A stretch of 64,000 nucleotides of DNA from an uncultured Umboniibacter sp. (GCF_947497555.1 NZ_CANMGY010000001.1:372001-436000), one strand, 5' to 3'. Numbered from the stretch's first letter, positions 52,640 through 63,600 are shown. Numbers and translations are program-made. The notes: generated by a model from the letters alone, not told the origin.

Positions 52640-52646
52640 TCCTACC

Positions 52647-54722
52647 CTATTGGCTATCTAGGGGCGCCTCCAAAATACGTGGCGTAATAAAGATAAGCGT
52701 TTCTTGCTTATCATTTTGACGACTCGTTTGCTTGAACAGATGCCCGATTACCGGAAGATCACCAAGTATTGGCGTCTTAGCCTCCGATTCGACCACAGCT
52801 TGTTCAAAAATACCACCTAAAACAATGGTTTGACCGTTATCAGCAATGACTTGTGTTTCAAGTTGAGTCACATCGATGGTCGGAACTCCCGCTACGACCT
52901 CACCGATGGAATCTTTATTAATCACTAACTGCATGATAATTCGGTTGTCCGGTGTAATTTGCGGGGTTACTTCCAACTTTAAGGTTGCTTCCTTGAACTG
53001 GACTGCTGTCGCACCGCTGGACGTTGCCTGCTGGTAGGGAATCTCTGAACCCGATTGAATGACAGCCGTTTGTTGGTTACCTGCTATAACTTTAGGTTGA
53101 GAGATAACTTCACCGCGACCTTCAGCCTCCAAAGCCGAAAGCTCTAAGGTCAGGAAGTTGCCACTCGAAGATAATAAACCTACCGCGAACGAGGTAGCAG
53201 TCCCTGCGGAGGGTGTCGCTGCTAAATCAACTACCAGGCCGCCCGGACCATCTCCGTAATTTATCGGATCACCGTTGACAATATCGACAACTCCGTCAAC
53301 GGTGCCCGTACCAATAGTTGCTTCACCGTCACTTCCTGAATTCGCGTAGTCATAGCCCCAGCGAACACCAAGGTCACGACTGAAGCCAGTACTTGCCAAG
53401 ACGATACGCGCCTCAATAGATACCTGACGAACGGGGATATCTAGTTTATGCAATAGCTCCCTAAATTCCATCAATTTAGCCTGTGTATCGCTCATAATGA
53501 TGGAGTTGGTACGTTCATCGACAATAACACTGCCGCGTCCACTTAGCAGGCCTGAAGCCGTTTCTTCATTCATCTGCTGGAATAATGCATTAATCTCCGC
53601 CGCATCTGCATAATTCACCTCGAAATGCTCGGTGAACAGCGGAGCGAGCTGCTGAAGATCAATGCTGTTCTGAAGCTCTACTCGCTCACGCTCGGCAATC
53701 TCAGCCGCAGGAGCAACCATAAGAACATTACCAACTAACCGTTTGTCTAGACCCTTGGTTTTTAGCACTAAGTCAAGAGCTTGGTCCCATGGAACGTTGA
53801 CGAGTCGCAAAGTGATCTCACCCTGAACACTGTCGCTAGCAACAAGATTCAACTGTGTAATATCGGCAATAATCTGTAGCAGCGAACGAATTTCGATATT
53901 CTGAAAATTAAAGCTTAACGTCTCGCCCTGATAGGCAAACTCAGCTTCTCGCTCGACGCGTTGCTCTCGAGTCAATGGCGCTACACTCACCACAAACTCG
54001 TCATTAGCTTGATAAGCAGACATATCGAAATCATCAGAGGTATTGATGGTCACAACGGCATCTTGTCCGCGTTGTTCGAAAGATACTAAGCTCACTGGCG
54101 TAGCAAAGTCCACGACATCCATACGGCTCAGCAACCTTGCTGGTACGGTATAGTTCGGGATAGTGACAACGATGTCGCTACCTCGTGTATCGACGTCAAC
54201 ATTCGCGCTAGCACTGCCTAGATCTAGTATGACATTGCCTTCGCCACGATCGCCGCGGCGAAAATCGAAATCAGCAAGTTGATTAGCCGACGTTGCTGCG
54301 CCCGAAAATTGTTGCGTCATACCTTGTGAAGCGGACGTAGCTCGTGGCTTATCAATAATCACTGACACTTTATTTCCACGTGTTAGCATTTCATATTGGC
54401 CAGCCCCACTCAGATTAAAAACGAGACGGGTTTTTTCGTCCGTTGAGAGCAACATGGCACTCGTTGCAACGTCGCCAGATAGATTAAATCGACGTTGATC
54501 AACACCGTTGTCAGTATCAGGCAGGTCAACAATTATCCTAGCGGGGGACTCCATGAGATAACCCGAAGCTGCTGGCGCCTCGGTATCAAAAGTTAGGACT
54601 GCCTCAAGCTGCTCACCCGGTAGAGTATTGAACTCAATATTCGTCAATTCCGAAGCCAACAGCGGTACTGAAGTTAGCGCGCCTGCCAGCATAGTCAATG
54701 CAATTTTAGTTTGACGGATCAT
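52647..54722 (-). CDS. pilQ: Type IV pilus secretin PilQ
   Basis: A 691-residue outer-membrane secretin through which the pilus passes. Order: signal peptide (1-23), AMIN domains that bind peptidoglycan (about 25-260), a STN/N0 domain (270-345, LSFNFQNIEIRSLLQIIADITQLNLV), an N1 domain (about 350-425), and the secretin pore (about 440-685) with VSIEARIVLAST, GRGEVISQPKVIAGN and the closing GETLIFITPRI-like end. It is the last pil gene of the pilMNOPQ operon. Confidence 0.96.
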   Translation of the reverse strand: MIRQTKIALTMLAGALTSVPLLASELTNIEFNTLPGEQLEAVLTFDTEAPAASGYLMESPARIIVDLPDTDNGVDQRRFNLSGDVATSAMLLSTDEKTRLVFNLSGAGQYEMLTRGNKVSVIIDKPRATSASQGMTQQFSGAATSANQLADFDFRRGDRGEGNVILDLGSASANVDVDTRGSDIVVTIPNYTVPARLLSRMDVVDFATPVSLVSFEQRGQDAVVTINTSDDFDMSAYQANDEFVVSVAPLTREQRVEREAEFAYQGETLSFNFQNIEIRSLLQIIADITQLNLVASDSVQGEITLRLVNVPWDQALDLVLKTKGLDKRLVGNVLMVAPAAEIAERERVELQNSIDLQQLAPLFTEHFEVNYADAAEINALFQQMNEETASGLLSGRGSVIVDERTNSIIMSDTQAKLMEFRELLHKLDIPVRQVSIEARIVLASTGFSRDLGVRWGYDYANSGSDGEATIGTGTVDGVVDIVNGDPINYGDGPGGLVVDLAATPSAGTATSFAVGLLSSSGNFLTLELSALEAEGRGEVISQPKVIAGNQQTAVIQSGSEIPYQQATSSGATAVQFKEATLKLEVTPQITPDNRIIMQLVINKDSIGEVVAGVPTIDVTQLETQVIADNGQTIVLGGIFEQAVVESEAKTPILGDLPVIGHLFKQTSRQNDKQETLIFITPRILEAPLDSQ

Positions 54723-54737
54723 CTATAGTCTCTCTTT

Positions 54738-55280
54738 TTAGTTGCTGCCCAATTGTTCCAACCCGACCATTTGCATGGTACGGGGCCGCTCAATCCAAGA
54801 GCGTGGGCCATTGGGAACAATTTCAAGTAATTCAATGTGTGTGGCGGTGATTTTAGTAATGCGCCCGTAATTCTTTCCGATATAACTTCCAACCCCAATT
54901 CGATGAACAGAGCCGCCAGCGTCCTGAAGCGTCGCCCACCGTGCACCTTGGTGGTCCACGTAGCCAATCATACGTAAATCTGAGATCGCATAGAGCTCTA
55001 GTGGCTGCTGGATATGATCGGCTGGCGGCTGAATCTCACTGACCTGTGCCGCACGTTGCGCCAACATCTGCTCCGCTGAAATTGGTAGTTCAAATGGCGC
55101 TCGTCGGCCCGATGCCGCATAGACGAACGTCTGATAGGGTGCAAACTCTGGAAGAGGTTCCACTCGGCCAGCTGGTCTTGCCTTGACTTGGTTAACATAA
55201 CCTTGAAGGTCTGACTGGTCGGCCGAACAACCACTTAACGCAATGGTAAAAGCCAAGCCACTTAGGAGAGATTTCTTCAT
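54738..55280 (-). CDS. pilP: Type IV pilus alignment lipoprotein PilP
   Basis: A 180-residue lipoprotein (lipobox LSGC, Cys18) that links the PilMNO inner-membrane complex to PilQ. After a flexible Pro-rich stretch (about 30-95), the beta-sandwich PilP domain contains YAISDLRMIGYVDHQGARWATLQD and VHRIGVGSYIGKNYGRITKI. The length is typical. It is cotranscribed with pilO (1-bp overlap) and pilQ. Confidence 0.95.
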   Translation of the reverse strand: MKKSLLSGLAFTIALSGCSADQSDLQGYVNQVKARPAGRVEPLPEFAPYQTFVYAASGRRAPFELPISAEQMLAQRAAQVSEIQPPADHIQQPLELYAISDLRMIGYVDHQGARWATLQDAGGSVHRIGVGSYIGKNYGRITKITATHIELLEIVPNGPRSWIERPRTMQMVGLEQLGSN

Positions 55281-55888
55281 TACTCATCACCTCCCTTGTA
55301 GCGATAGGTACTGGCAGTAATTTCCATCTGCAAATCGTCAGGATTGCTGCCACTAATATCAAAATTGTGCAGGGTGACGATTCGTGACAGCCCCGCAACG
55401 CCACTAACGAAAGTTCCCATATCGTGATAGCCACCTGAAACGGTGATCTGAATAGGGAGCTCAATGTAATATTCGCGAACCTGTTCTGGACGCAGCTGGA
55501 TCGTCTTAAAAGACAAACCGCTGTTAATGCCGGTCTCTGAAATATCATCGAGCAGCCCAGGAACCTCTGTTTCAGATGGAAGCTGTGAAAGTAGCGCCGA
55601 AAACGATTGCTCAATTTCTACCAATTGAGCGCGGTAGACGTCAATACTAGAAGCCTGTGCCGCCATCGATTCAAACTGCCGACGCTTCTCAACTTCCTGC
55701 GCCTTAGATTGCTCTAGCTGATCGATCTGCGGTTGAATCACAAACCAGTAGCCTACTCCCGCGACAATTACCGCGAGTAGTAACCAAACAAAGATTCTCC
55801 CACCAAGCGACCAAGTTCCAATATTCTCAAAGTCGATATCATTGATATCAATCTCATTCAACTTGGATAGCGATTCTTGTAACGACAT
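55280..55888 (-). CDS. pilO: Type IV pilus alignment protein PilO
   Basis: A 202-residue inner-membrane protein with a short cytoplasmic N-terminus, one transmembrane helix (about 32-52, FVWLLLAVIVAGVGYWFVI), a coiled coil (56-100) and a ferredoxin-like periplasmic domain (LSQLPSETEVPGLLDDISETG, then YHDMGTFVSGVAGLSRIVTLHNFDI). Forms a heterodimer with PilN. It directly adjoins pilN. Confidence 0.95.
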   Translation of the reverse strand: MSLQESLSKLNEIDINDIDFENIGTWSLGGRIFVWLLLAVIVAGVGYWFVIQPQIDQLEQSKAQEVEKRRQFESMAAQASSIDVYRAQLVEIEQSFSALLSQLPSETEVPGLLDDISETGINSGLSFKTIQLRPEQVREYYIELPIQITVSGGYHDMGTFVSGVAGLSRIVTLHNFDISGSNPDDLQMEITASTYRYKGGDE

Positions 55889-56455
55889 TTAGCTATCCTC
55901 CTCTTCTTGCGATGGCTTTGTGATTTGCATCACCAGACTAAACTGACTAGCAAACTCTCCGTACTGCGGAGCCGCCTTAATCTCGGTCGGTCTCGGGTCA
56001 TCAAACCACTCAGATGCCTCTAAACGCCTTATCAATGCAGAGATACGAGCACTAGACTCAGCTATCCCCACAATTTGAATGCGATCACCTTCACGCTTGA
56101 CGGTATTATAAAAGACGCCCTGAGGTAAGGTTCGCGCCAACTGGTCGAATAGGTGAACAATCATTGGTCGATCACCCTGCAGACTTTGGATTACAGTCAT
56201 TCGATCAATCATTTCTTGCTTTTGCTCTCGCAACGAACGAATTTCTGCGACCTGAAGTCGTAACTGGCGTATCTCGTTATCCAACAGCGCATTGCGCTGA
56301 GCCTGGTTATCCTGAACTGCGGAATACCATTGAGACACTGCAAACAGGGCGCCCGCTACGGAAACTACAACCAAGAAGCAAATCTGAATAAATTCTTTCT
56401 TCTTGAGCTCGCGGCGCTTGTCGCGCCACGGGAGTAGGTTAATGTTTGCCATCAA
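55889..56455 (-). CDS. pilN: Type IV pilus alignment protein PilN
   Basis: A 188-residue inner-membrane protein. The cytoplasmic N-terminus carries ANINLLPWRDKRR, the conserved segment that binds PilM. A transmembrane helix (about 25-45), coiled coil and periplasmic domain (RTLPQGVFYNTVKREGDRIQIVGIA) follow. Overlaps pilM by 17 bp. Confidence 0.95.
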   Translation of the reverse strand: MMANINLLPWRDKRRELKKKEFIQICFLVVVSVAGALFAVSQWYSAVQDNQAQRNALLDNEIRQLRLQVAEIRSLREQKQEMIDRMTVIQSLQGDRPMIVHLFDQLARTLPQGVFYNTVKREGDRIQIVGIAESSARISALIRRLEASEWFDDPRPTEIKAAPQYGEFASQFSLVMQITKPSQEEEDS

Positions 56456-57515
56456 TAAAACTCCACATCGCTAAGCCTGTTGCTACGGTCATCGCCTGGG
56501 CATCTGACTGAAGGGCGCGCTTATTAATTCGCTTCGCGAAATTAACCCGAGCGAACGGATCCGCGACAAAACTTTGAATACCAGTACGGGCTTCGAATGC
56601 CTCCGCAAGTCCCGGTATGGCAGCACCTCCACCAGCCAATACCACATAATCAACTTCATCAATTGCCGCCGCAGAAACATAGTTGCGCAGGTTGCTTTGC
56701 AATTGATCCACTGCATCTTCAATCCAGGGGGCGAGCACCTCTGACTGATAGTCATCCGGCAAGCCACCCAAGCGCTTTGCCTGCCCAGCTTCCTCCAAGG
56801 AGAGGCCATATCGCTGCATAATCTGATCGGTTAGTAGATGACCACCAAAGTTCACCTCGCGCGGAACCCCAGTAGCCCCTCCCTGGATGACGGTAATGTT
56901 AGTTGCAGTAGCACCAATATCAAATAGTGCTATGGCTGAGTCTTTATCAGCCTCTAACTGTGGCGCAACAAAGCTAAATGCTCGAGCCAAGGCAAACACT
57001 TCTACGTCGACAACCTCTGGCACTAGGCCCGCAGCAGAAACCACATCCGCCAGCATTTCAACATTTTCGGAGCGACAAGCCACGAGGAGAACATCTAGCT
57101 GACCTTCTGTTTGAGAGGGTCCAAGCACCTCAAAATCCAACGAAACCTCTTCGATCGGGAAAGTGATATACTGCTCAGCATCCATGATAATCCGCGTTTC
57201 CAGGTCAGACTCCGAGAGCTCTGCCGGCATTTGTAAACGCTTGATAATCACCGAAGATCCGGTTACTGCGACGGCAGCACCCTTTAACTTGGTTCCAGTA
57301 CGGGAAACTAGCTTTCGTATCACCGCGGATACTGCTTCAGGATCCTTTATTGTACGATCAACAACGGCCCCTTCAGGAATACCAAGAACGCCGTAGGCTT
57401 CTATTCGGTATTTATCTCCAGATTTACTCAACTCCAGCAGTTTGACCGCTGTTGAGCTAACATCAAGACCAAGAAGGCGACGCTGGGGTTTTGCAAACAG
57501 CCCCTTTAAACTCAT
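56439..57515 (-). CDS. pilM: Type IV pilus assembly protein PilM
   Basis: A 358-residue cytoplasmic actin-like (FtsA/PilM) protein that recruits PilN to the pilus machine. Seen in the sequence: LLGLDVSSTAVKLLELS (phosphate 1), ALFDIGATATNITVIQGG (phosphate 2), and VLAGGGAAIPGLAEAFEARTG (adenosine-binding). The ATG at 57515 gives the usual N-terminus SLKGLFAKPQRRLLGLD; an open extension to 57566 has no family support. It heads the pilMNOPQ operon and is divergent from the PBP1a gene. Confidence 0.96.
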   Translation of the reverse strand: MSLKGLFAKPQRRLLGLDVSSTAVKLLELSKSGDKYRIEAYGVLGIPEGAVVDRTIKDPEAVSAVIRKLVSRTGTKLKGAAVAVTGSSVIIKRLQMPAELSESDLETRIIMDAEQYITFPIEEVSLDFEVLGPSQTEGQLDVLLVACRSENVEMLADVVSAAGLVPEVVDVEVFALARAFSFVAPQLEADKDSAIALFDIGATATNITVIQGGATGVPREVNFGGHLLTDQIMQRYGLSLEEAGQAKRLGGLPDDYQSEVLAPWIEDAVDQLQSNLRNYVSAAAIDEVDYVVLAGGGAAIPGLAEAFEARTGIQSFVADPFARVNFAKRINKRALQSDAQAMTVATGLAMWSFIDGKH

Positions 57516-57734
57516 TATTTCGATTCCTAACGAAGAAATATTATTCAGTAATGTTATCTTACACAAAATTCGCGTTGCAAATGTGATACGTTCGTCAGCT
57601 CGGCCAGAAAAGCACGATATACTGTAAACTTACTCGCCCACGAATCGAATTGGTAAGTATATTTTTATTCCTGAGACCCAGTGTTAAACTGCACTCGGCA
57701 ACCGTTAACTATTATTGGAAATTTGGCTCTCACT

Positions 57735-60203
57735 ATGCAGCTACCCGCTTTTATACGTTTTATTCTCTGGTCTGTCATCGCCATTTTAGGTAGCGGAATC
57801 ATGACAGCAGCTGGCATATACCTCTATCTGAGCCCAAAACTGCCGCCGTTGCAAGAGCTCAACGACATTCAAATGCAGACCCCGCTCATGGTCTACTCAC
57901 GAGATAACAAATTAATTGGTGTTTTTGGCCAACAAAAACGCATTCCTATCTTAGCCGAGGACATCCCCGAAGTAGTGGTTAAAGCGTTTTTAGCTGCAGA
58001 GGATGATCGTTTTTTCGAACACAGCGGAGTTGACTATCGCGGCATAGCGCGAGCGGTTCTTCAGCTAGCTAGCACCGGCGAGATTCAAGGCGGGGGCTCC
58101 ACAATAACCATGCAGGTCGCTCGAAATATCTACCTGCATCGTGGACAGACCTTCACCCGAAAGTTTTCTGAGATTTTACTTTCCTATCAGATTGAACAAC
58201 AACTAAGTAAAGACGAAATTTTCCAACTTTACGTCAACAAAATCTTCCTTGGCAAACGTGCCTATGGCATTGAAGCGGCCGCAGAGGTTTACTACGGCAA
58301 ACACATCGAGGAATTAAACCTCGCTCAGGTAGCAATGATTGCCGGACTTCCAAAAGGCCCAAGCATCTTCAACCCCATCGTAAATCCCGAACGAGCGCTC
58401 ATTCGCAGAGACTGGATATTGGGACGTATGCTTGAGCTAGATTACATCAACGCAACTGCCTACAACGAAGCAATAGCTCAACCTGTTACAGCCAGCATCC
58501 ATGATGTGGTCGTTGACGTACAAGCTCCATATATAGCGGAAATTGCGCGACAGTTCGCTGAGGAGACTTATGGCTCTAGTTACCAAAGTTCTGGATATCG
58601 AATCTACACCACGATCGATAGCGAGCTTCAGCAAGTAGCTCAGCAGAGTGTTATTGACGGTCTCGATGAATTTGACTCAAGAAAGGGCTACAGAGGTCCG
58701 GAAACGAGCTTTAATCAGTGGAGTCCAGACAATCCTGCACCAGCAGATTGGGAGCCTAACTCCGAACTATGGGCCGCCCAACTCGCCGACATGCGTCAAG
58801 TTGGCGGTAAGATCCCAGCAGCAATTCTCAGCCTAGACGATGGCACAATCAACTTGATTACCGGCAGCGGCGAGCAAATCGCGTTGGATTATCGCGACGA
58901 CTTATCTGATTTTCGGCGCTATATTAGCGAAGATCTTCGTGGTAACACCCCGGTAAGCTTAGCCGAGGTCTTCGCAGTAGGAGACGTGGTGCGCCTCAAT
59001 GAAGCTCAGAATGCCATCGTCCAAATACCAGATGCTCAAGCGGCATTAGTCTCAATTTCGCCTAATGATGGATCTGTTCGCGCCCTAGTAGGTGGCTACG
59101 ATTATTTTTTGAGTAAATTCAACCGCGCACTTGAAGCAGTTAGACAGCCGGGCTCTAGCTTTAAACCTCTTATTTACACAGCGGCGCTTGAGAGCGGAAT
59201 GACCGCTGCCACCATGATTAACGATTCGCCTGTTGTCATCGCTGACGTCGGCGGGGAAAACATCTGGCGCCCCACGAATGACGGCGGTCGCTTTAGCGGC
59301 CCAATACGCCTCCGAGAAGCGCTCTACCGTAGTCGAAACATGGTATCGATCCGCTTAGTCCAGCAAATGGGCGTCAATCCAACGCGTAGTTTTTTAGCTC
59401 GGTTTGGTTTTGAACGTCGTGATCTGCCAGCTGTCGCCTCAATCGCGCTAGGGTCTTACGCTACCACACCGCTGAAAATGGCAGAAAGTTACGCAGTCCT
59501 CGCCAACGGCGGTTACCATGTGCAGCCATTCGTCATTGACCGCATTGAAGATCGGTCTGGACGCACTATCTTCGAACATCCTCGGGTCGTCGTCTGCGAT
59601 ACTGAGTGTGAACGACAGCGTGTCCAAGCTCAAAGCACAGAAGAGGATGTTGAGGCACTATCGTTATCGGACTTCAGTATTGACGATGGAAAAGTTAGCA
59701 CCGATGCCCCGAGAGTTGTCGATGAACGCGCTAATTTTATTCTTGATAGCATTCTTAAGGATGTGATTCAGCGTGGTACCGGCCGAAGAGCTCGCGTACT
59801 CGAACGCCCCGATATTGGCGGCAAGACCGGCACAACCAATGGTCCTGTAGATGCATGGTTTTCGGGCTACCAACGGAATGTGACCACTTCTGTTTGGGTT
59901 GGCTATGACAGTGCTCAAAAGTTAGGTTCAAATGAATATGGAGGGTCTGCGGCGCTACCGATTTGGATAAATTATATGCGAGCAGCATTACAAGATGAAC
60001 CCGTCTATGAACGATCAATTCCTGACGGCGTTGTCTCCGTTCGAATTAACCCAGAGAATGGATTACGTAGCCACGACAACCAAAACAGCGTACAAGAATA
60101 CTTCCGTCGAGAGTTTTTGCCAGAATATGAGTCCAACGCAATTCAAGACATCTATCAATCTGACGAGACTCAACAAAGTCGAGATCTCGAAGACATTTTC
60201 TAG
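57735..60203 (+). CDS. mrcA: Penicillin-binding protein 1A
   Basis: An 822-residue class A PBP that polymerises and crosslinks peptidoglycan. It has an N-terminal transmembrane helix (about 10-33) and a GT51 glycosyltransferase with catalytic Glu89 in AAEDDRFFEH and GGSTITMQVARN. An OB/ODD insertion follows, then a transpeptidase with Ser474 in SSFK, the SRN triad in YRSRNMVSIR, and KTGT at 697. The ATG at 57735 was preferred over an upstream codon at 57681 because the membrane helix follows it at normal distance. Divergence from pilM is conserved in Pseudomonas. Confidence 0.96.
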   Translation: MQLPAFIRFILWSVIAILGSGIMTAAGIYLYLSPKLPPLQELNDIQMQTPLMVYSRDNKLIGVFGQQKRIPILAEDIPEVVVKAFLAAEDDRFFEHSGVDYRGIARAVLQLASTGEIQGGGSTITMQVARNIYLHRGQTFTRKFSEILLSYQIEQQLSKDEIFQLYVNKIFLGKRAYGIEAAAEVYYGKHIEELNLAQVAMIAGLPKGPSIFNPIVNPERALIRRDWILGRMLELDYINATAYNEAIAQPVTASIHDVVVDVQAPYIAEIARQFAEETYGSSYQSSGYRIYTTIDSELQQVAQQSVIDGLDEFDSRKGYRGPETSFNQWSPDNPAPADWEPNSELWAAQLADMRQVGGKIPAAILSLDDGTINLITGSGEQIALDYRDDLSDFRRYISEDLRGNTPVSLAEVFAVGDVVRLNEAQNAIVQIPDAQAALVSISPNDGSVRALVGGYDYFLSKFNRALEAVRQPGSSFKPLIYTAALESGMTAATMINDSPVVIADVGGENIWRPTNDGGRFSGPIRLREALYRSRNMVSIRLVQQMGVNPTRSFLARFGFERRDLPAVASIALGSYATTPLKMAESYAVLANGGYHVQPFVIDRIEDRSGRTIFEHPRVVVCDTECERQRVQAQSTEEDVEALSLSDFSIDDGKVSTDAPRVVDERANFILDSILKDVIQRGTGRRARVLERPDIGGKTGTTNGPVDAWFSGYQRNVTTSVWVGYDSAQKLGSNEYGGSAALPIWINYMRAALQDEPVYERSIPDGVVSVRINPENGLRSHDNQNSVQEYFRREFLPEYESNAIQDIYQSDETQQSRDLEDIF

Positions 60204-60226
60204 TAAGCAGTGAATTTTCATCTACA

Positions 60227-60260
60227 AAAAAGGCCTCTACACGTGCGTAGAGGCCTTTTT
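60227..60260. terminator. Bidirectional terminator, mrcA / fba
   Basis: A perfect 14-bp stem (AAAAAGGCCTCTAC pairing with GTAGAGGCCTTTTT) with a 6-nt loop lies between convergent genes, with A- and T-runs on both sides. Confidence 0.92.
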
Positions 60261-60295
60261 GATCGAACGACGCTAAGTCGACTTTAAGAGACGCC

Positions 60296-61360
60296 TTAGC
60301 GAATCTTAGGATTCAACTCACCGCTGTCGTAGCGCGCAACCATATCATCCAAAGAGATCGGCTTAATCTTACTCGCCATCCCTGCCGTGCCAAAGGCTTC
60401 GTATCGATTAACCACAATGTCCTTCATCGCCTCGGTAGAGCGCTGAAGGAACTTACGAGGGTCAAATTCACTTGGATTCTGAGCCAAGAAGCGACGCACC
60501 GCACCGGTTGACGCTAAGCGAAGATCGGTATCGATATTAACCTTACGAACACCATGCTTGATTCCTTCACAGATCTCCGACACTGGCACACCGTAAGTTT
60601 CCGGAATCTCACCGCCAAATTCATTAATTACCGCCAACCATTCCTGCGGCACTGAAGATGATCCATGCATAACTAGGTGAGTGCCCGGGATACGCTGATG
60701 GATAGCTTTAATACGATCAATCGCTAGAATATCGCCCGTTGGTGGGCGAGTAAACTTGTAGGCTCCGTGCGAAGTACCAATGGCAATCGCCAAAGCATCC
60801 ACATGCGTCTTTGCAACAAAGTCTGCCGCTTCCTCTGGGTCCGTCAACATCTGTTCATGGCTCAGAATACCCTCTGCACCAATCCCATCTTCTTCCCCAG
60901 CCTGCCCAGTTTCCAAGGAGCCCAAACAACCGAGCTCACCCTCTACCGATACACCACACGCGTGAGACATCTCAACCGTTCGGCGTGTGACGTTAACGTT
61001 ATAGTCGTAGTCAGTTGGGGTCTTGCCGTCTTCGCCCAACGAGCCGTCCATCATCACCGATGAAAAGCCCAACGCGATTGAACGCTGACATACCGCAGCG
61101 CTAGTACCATGATCTTGGTGCATGACCACAGGAATATCCGGAAACTCCTCAACCGCAGCAAGAATCATGTGACGAAGGAAAGGCGCACCCGCATATTTGC
61201 GCGCGCCGGCCGATGCTTGGAGGATCACGGGGCTGTCTGTGGCTTGCGCCGCTTCCATAATTGCCCGCGTTTGCTCTAAGTTATTAACGTTAAATGCCGG
61301 AACACCGTAATTGTATTCAGCGGCATGATCGAGTAACTGCCTCAACGAAATGAGTGCCAT
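60296..61360 (-). CDS. fba: Fructose-bisphosphate aldolase, class II
   Basis: A 354-residue zinc-dependent aldolase of glycolysis and gluconeogenesis. Motifs: zinc ligand [35 protein letters not shown], and [10 protein letters not shown] with the later [10 protein letters not shown]. The ATG at 61360 has GAGGAT upstream and gives the standard start [14 protein letters not shown]. It is the last gene of tkt-epd-pgk-fba and is followed by a terminator. Confidence 0.97.
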   Translation of the reverse strand: MALISLRQLLDHAAEYNYGVPAFNVNNLEQTRAIMEAAQATDSPVILQASAGARKYAGAPFLRHMILAAVEEFPDIPVVMHQDHGTSAAVCQRSIALGFSSVMMDGSLGEDGKTPTDYDYNVNVTRRTVEMSHACGVSVEGELGCLGSLETGQAGEEDGIGAEGILSHEQMLTDPEEAADFVAKTHVDALAIAIGTSHGAYKFTRPPTGDILAIDRIKAIHQRIPGTHLVMHGSSSVPQEWLAVINEFGGEIPETYGVPVSEICEGIKHGVRKVNIDTDLRLASTGAVRRFLAQNPSEFDPRKFLQRSTEAMKDIVVNRYEAFGTAGMASKIKPISLDDMVARYDSGELNPKIR

Positions 61361-61412
61361 GGTTAGATCCTCTTTGTTGTTGCGCGTGCGCAACGTTCCC
61401 TATTTGCTTTGA

Positions 61413-62579
61413 TTAGGCCCTTGATTCCAACATCGCAACTGCTGGCAACACTTTCCCTTCAACATACTCAAGGAAAGCACCACCGCCGGTTGAGATATAA
61501 GATACCTGGTCTTTTATGTTGTACTTATCGATAGCCGCCAACGTATCACCGCCGCCCGCTAACGAAAATGCAGGGCTCTTTGCGATAGCCTGTGAAAGCG
61601 CCTCCGTCCCTTTTGCAAATTGGTCGAACTCAAAAACGCCGACCGGTCCATTCCACAAAATCGTTTTCGCCTCAGTGAGGAGAGTCGCCATTTGACGAGC
61701 CGATTCTGGACCTATATCGAAGATCATATCGTCTTCGCTTACATCCTCCACTGCCTTCACAACCGCTTCAGCAGTAGGAGAGAATTCCTTGCCCACCACC
61801 ACATCAACGGGCAATGGAATATTTGTTTTCGCCATGAGCGCCTTAGCAGCTGGGATCAGGTCCGCTTCATAAAGCGACTTGCCCACAGGGTGACCCGCGG
61901 CCGCCAAGAAGGTGTTGGCAATGCCTCCGCCAACGATCAATTGATCAACCACATCAACGAGCTGCTCCAAGACAGTGAGCTTCGTCGACACTTTTGATCC
62001 GCCTACAATGGCAGTCATCGGCTTAGCCGGCGCCTTAAGAGCAAGCGATAGCGCTTCAAGCTCTCCCGCTAAAAGTGGCCCCGCCACCGCAGTGGGTGCA
62101 AACTTCGCGACACCATGAGTACTGGCTTGGGCTCTATGGCTTGTACCGAAGGCATCCATCACGTAGATGTCGCAAAGTGCCGCCATTTGCTTGGATAATG
62201 CCTCGTCGTCCTTTTTTTCACCCGCATTAAAACGAACGTTTTCAAGGAGAACGATTTGTCCTGCTTCTATCTCTACGCCGTTGAGCCAATTTTTGATCAG
62301 TGGTACTTCCTGGCCCAACAACTTGCTTAGGCACGCCGCGACCGGTGCTAGCGAATAAGCGGCATTTTCTTCTTCAGTACCGCCTTCTACTGGGCGTCCT
62401 AAATGAGACATCACCATCACCGCAGCACCCGACTCCAACGCCAACTTTAAGCTGGGAAGCGCAGCTAGAATCCGCGCATCGCTAGTCACCTTCCCATCAC
62501 TGATTGGTACATTCAGATCTTCGCGAATTAAAACGCGTTTGCCGGCCAGTGATTCGTTTGCCATTAACTTTACGGTCAT
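61413..62579 (-). CDS. pgk: Phosphoglycerate kinase
   Basis: A 388-residue two-domain kinase interconverting 1,3-bisphosphoglycerate and ATP with 3-phosphoglycerate. Seen: [86 protein letters not shown] and [14 protein letters not shown]. It overlaps epd by 4 bp. Confidence 0.98.
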   Translation of the reverse strand: MTVKLMANESLAGKRVLIREDLNVPISDGKVTSDARILAALPSLKLALESGAAVMVMSHLGRPVEGGTEEENAAYSLAPVAACLSKLLGQEVPLIKNWLNGVEIEAGQIVLLENVRFNAGEKKDDEALSKQMAALCDIYVMDAFGTSHRAQASTHGVAKFAPTAVAGPLLAGELEALSLALKAPAKPMTAIVGGSKVSTKLTVLEQLVDVVDQLIVGGGIANTFLAAAGHPVGKSLYEADLIPAAKALMAKTNIPLPVDVVVGKEFSPTAEAVVKAVEDVSEDDMIFDIGPESARQMATLLTEAKTILWNGPVGVFEFDQFAKGTEALSQAIAKSPAFSLAGGGDTLAAIDKYNIKDQVSYISTGGGAFLEYVEGKVLPAVAMLESRA

Positions 62580-63592
62580 GTTAGCTCTCCCAAGCTGATC
62601 ATTTGTTGAAGATGAAGCGCACTATCCACCAGTCGGTTCGCGTAGCCCCATTCATTATCGAACCAAATTAGTACCTTCACTAAATGGTCGTTTACTACCG
62701 CACTTTGCGGTATATCAATCACTGCACTGTGATCGTCGTGGATGAAGTCACACGATGCCAGTGGTTCGGTAGTGATCGTAATATATTGGTTATCATCCGC
62801 CAGTCGCTGAAGGCTCTGTGTGAAAGCACCGCGATCTACTGCATGTTCTGTTTGTACAGTAAGTTCTATAGCCGAGACATTTGACGTCGGAACGCGGATA
62901 GAAGAGCTATTTAATCGGCCCTCAAGGTGAGGCAGCAATCGATAGACACCTTTATCAAGGGCCGTCTCAACCGGAATCATGGACTGCATGGCACTGCGAG
63001 TCAGCCTAAGATCAACATCATGGTAAGCGTCGATAACTGGCTGATCGTTCATTGCCGAGTGCAGTGTTAAGCTACTTCCAGCTACCACGCCGAATTGTGC
63101 ATCCAACTCCGCCACCAGCGGAATAAGCGCATTGGAGGTGCAAGATCCACAGGAAATCACGCCGTCGCTCGAGGTAACTTGGTTTTGGTTAAAGCCGTAG
63201 ATCAACGTGCAATCTACCTCCGGCTGGGAGGGGTTGGAAATGAGAATATGCTTCAAGCGGCCGCGAATTTGTCGGCGTGCCACTTCAGCACTAACACTCC
63301 CTGAGCACTCTATAAGTACATCACAGTCGATTTGCAAGGCAGAGAACTCGGCCTCATGAGTAATATCAATAGCATGGCCGTTGACCACTAAACGACTATC
63401 TTCGATAGTCACTGAGCCCGGAAACCGTCCATGTGTGGAATCATACTTGAGCAAGTGACAAATCGTTTCAATAGGCGCCAGTTCATTAATTGACACCACC
63501 GCTAAGTGGTGCCAAAGATCGCGTTCAACTATGGCGCGAAGTACCGATCGACCGATACGTCCGAAACCGTTAATGGCAAGTTGAGCGCTCAC
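62576..63592 (-). CDS. epd: Erythrose-4-phosphate dehydrogenase (GapA-like)
   Basis: A 338-residue NAD-dependent aldehyde dehydrogenase of the GAPDH superfamily. It has the Rossmann start [14 protein letters not shown] and NEL (Epd) rather than NDL (GAPDH) after the second strand. Catalytic Cys151 lies in CGSCTSN and His178 in [16 protein letters not shown]. The HSAMNDQ and [12 protein letters not shown] blocks resemble E. coli Epd, which oxidises erythrose-4-phosphate to 4-phosphoerythronate for pyridoxal-phosphate synthesis. Position between tkt and pgk agrees. A role as housekeeping GAPDH cannot be excluded. Confidence 0.88.
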   Translation of the reverse strand: MSAQLAINGFGRIGRSVLRAIVERDLWHHLAVVSINELAPIETICHLLKYDSTHGRFPGSVTIEDSRLVVNGHAIDITHEAEFSALQIDCDVLIECSGSVSAEVARRQIRGRLKHILISNPSQPEVDCTLIYGFNQNQVTSSDGVISCGSCTSNALIPLVAELDAQFGVVAGSSLTLHSAMNDQPVIDAYHDVDLRLTRSAMQSMIPVETALDKGVYRLLPHLEGRLNSSSIRVPTSNVSAIELTVQTEHAVDRGAFTQSLQRLADDNQYITITTEPLASCDFIHDDHSAVIDIPQSAVVNDHLVKVLIWFDNEWGYANRLVDSALHLQQMISLGELT

Positions 63593-63600
63593 GCGAACTC

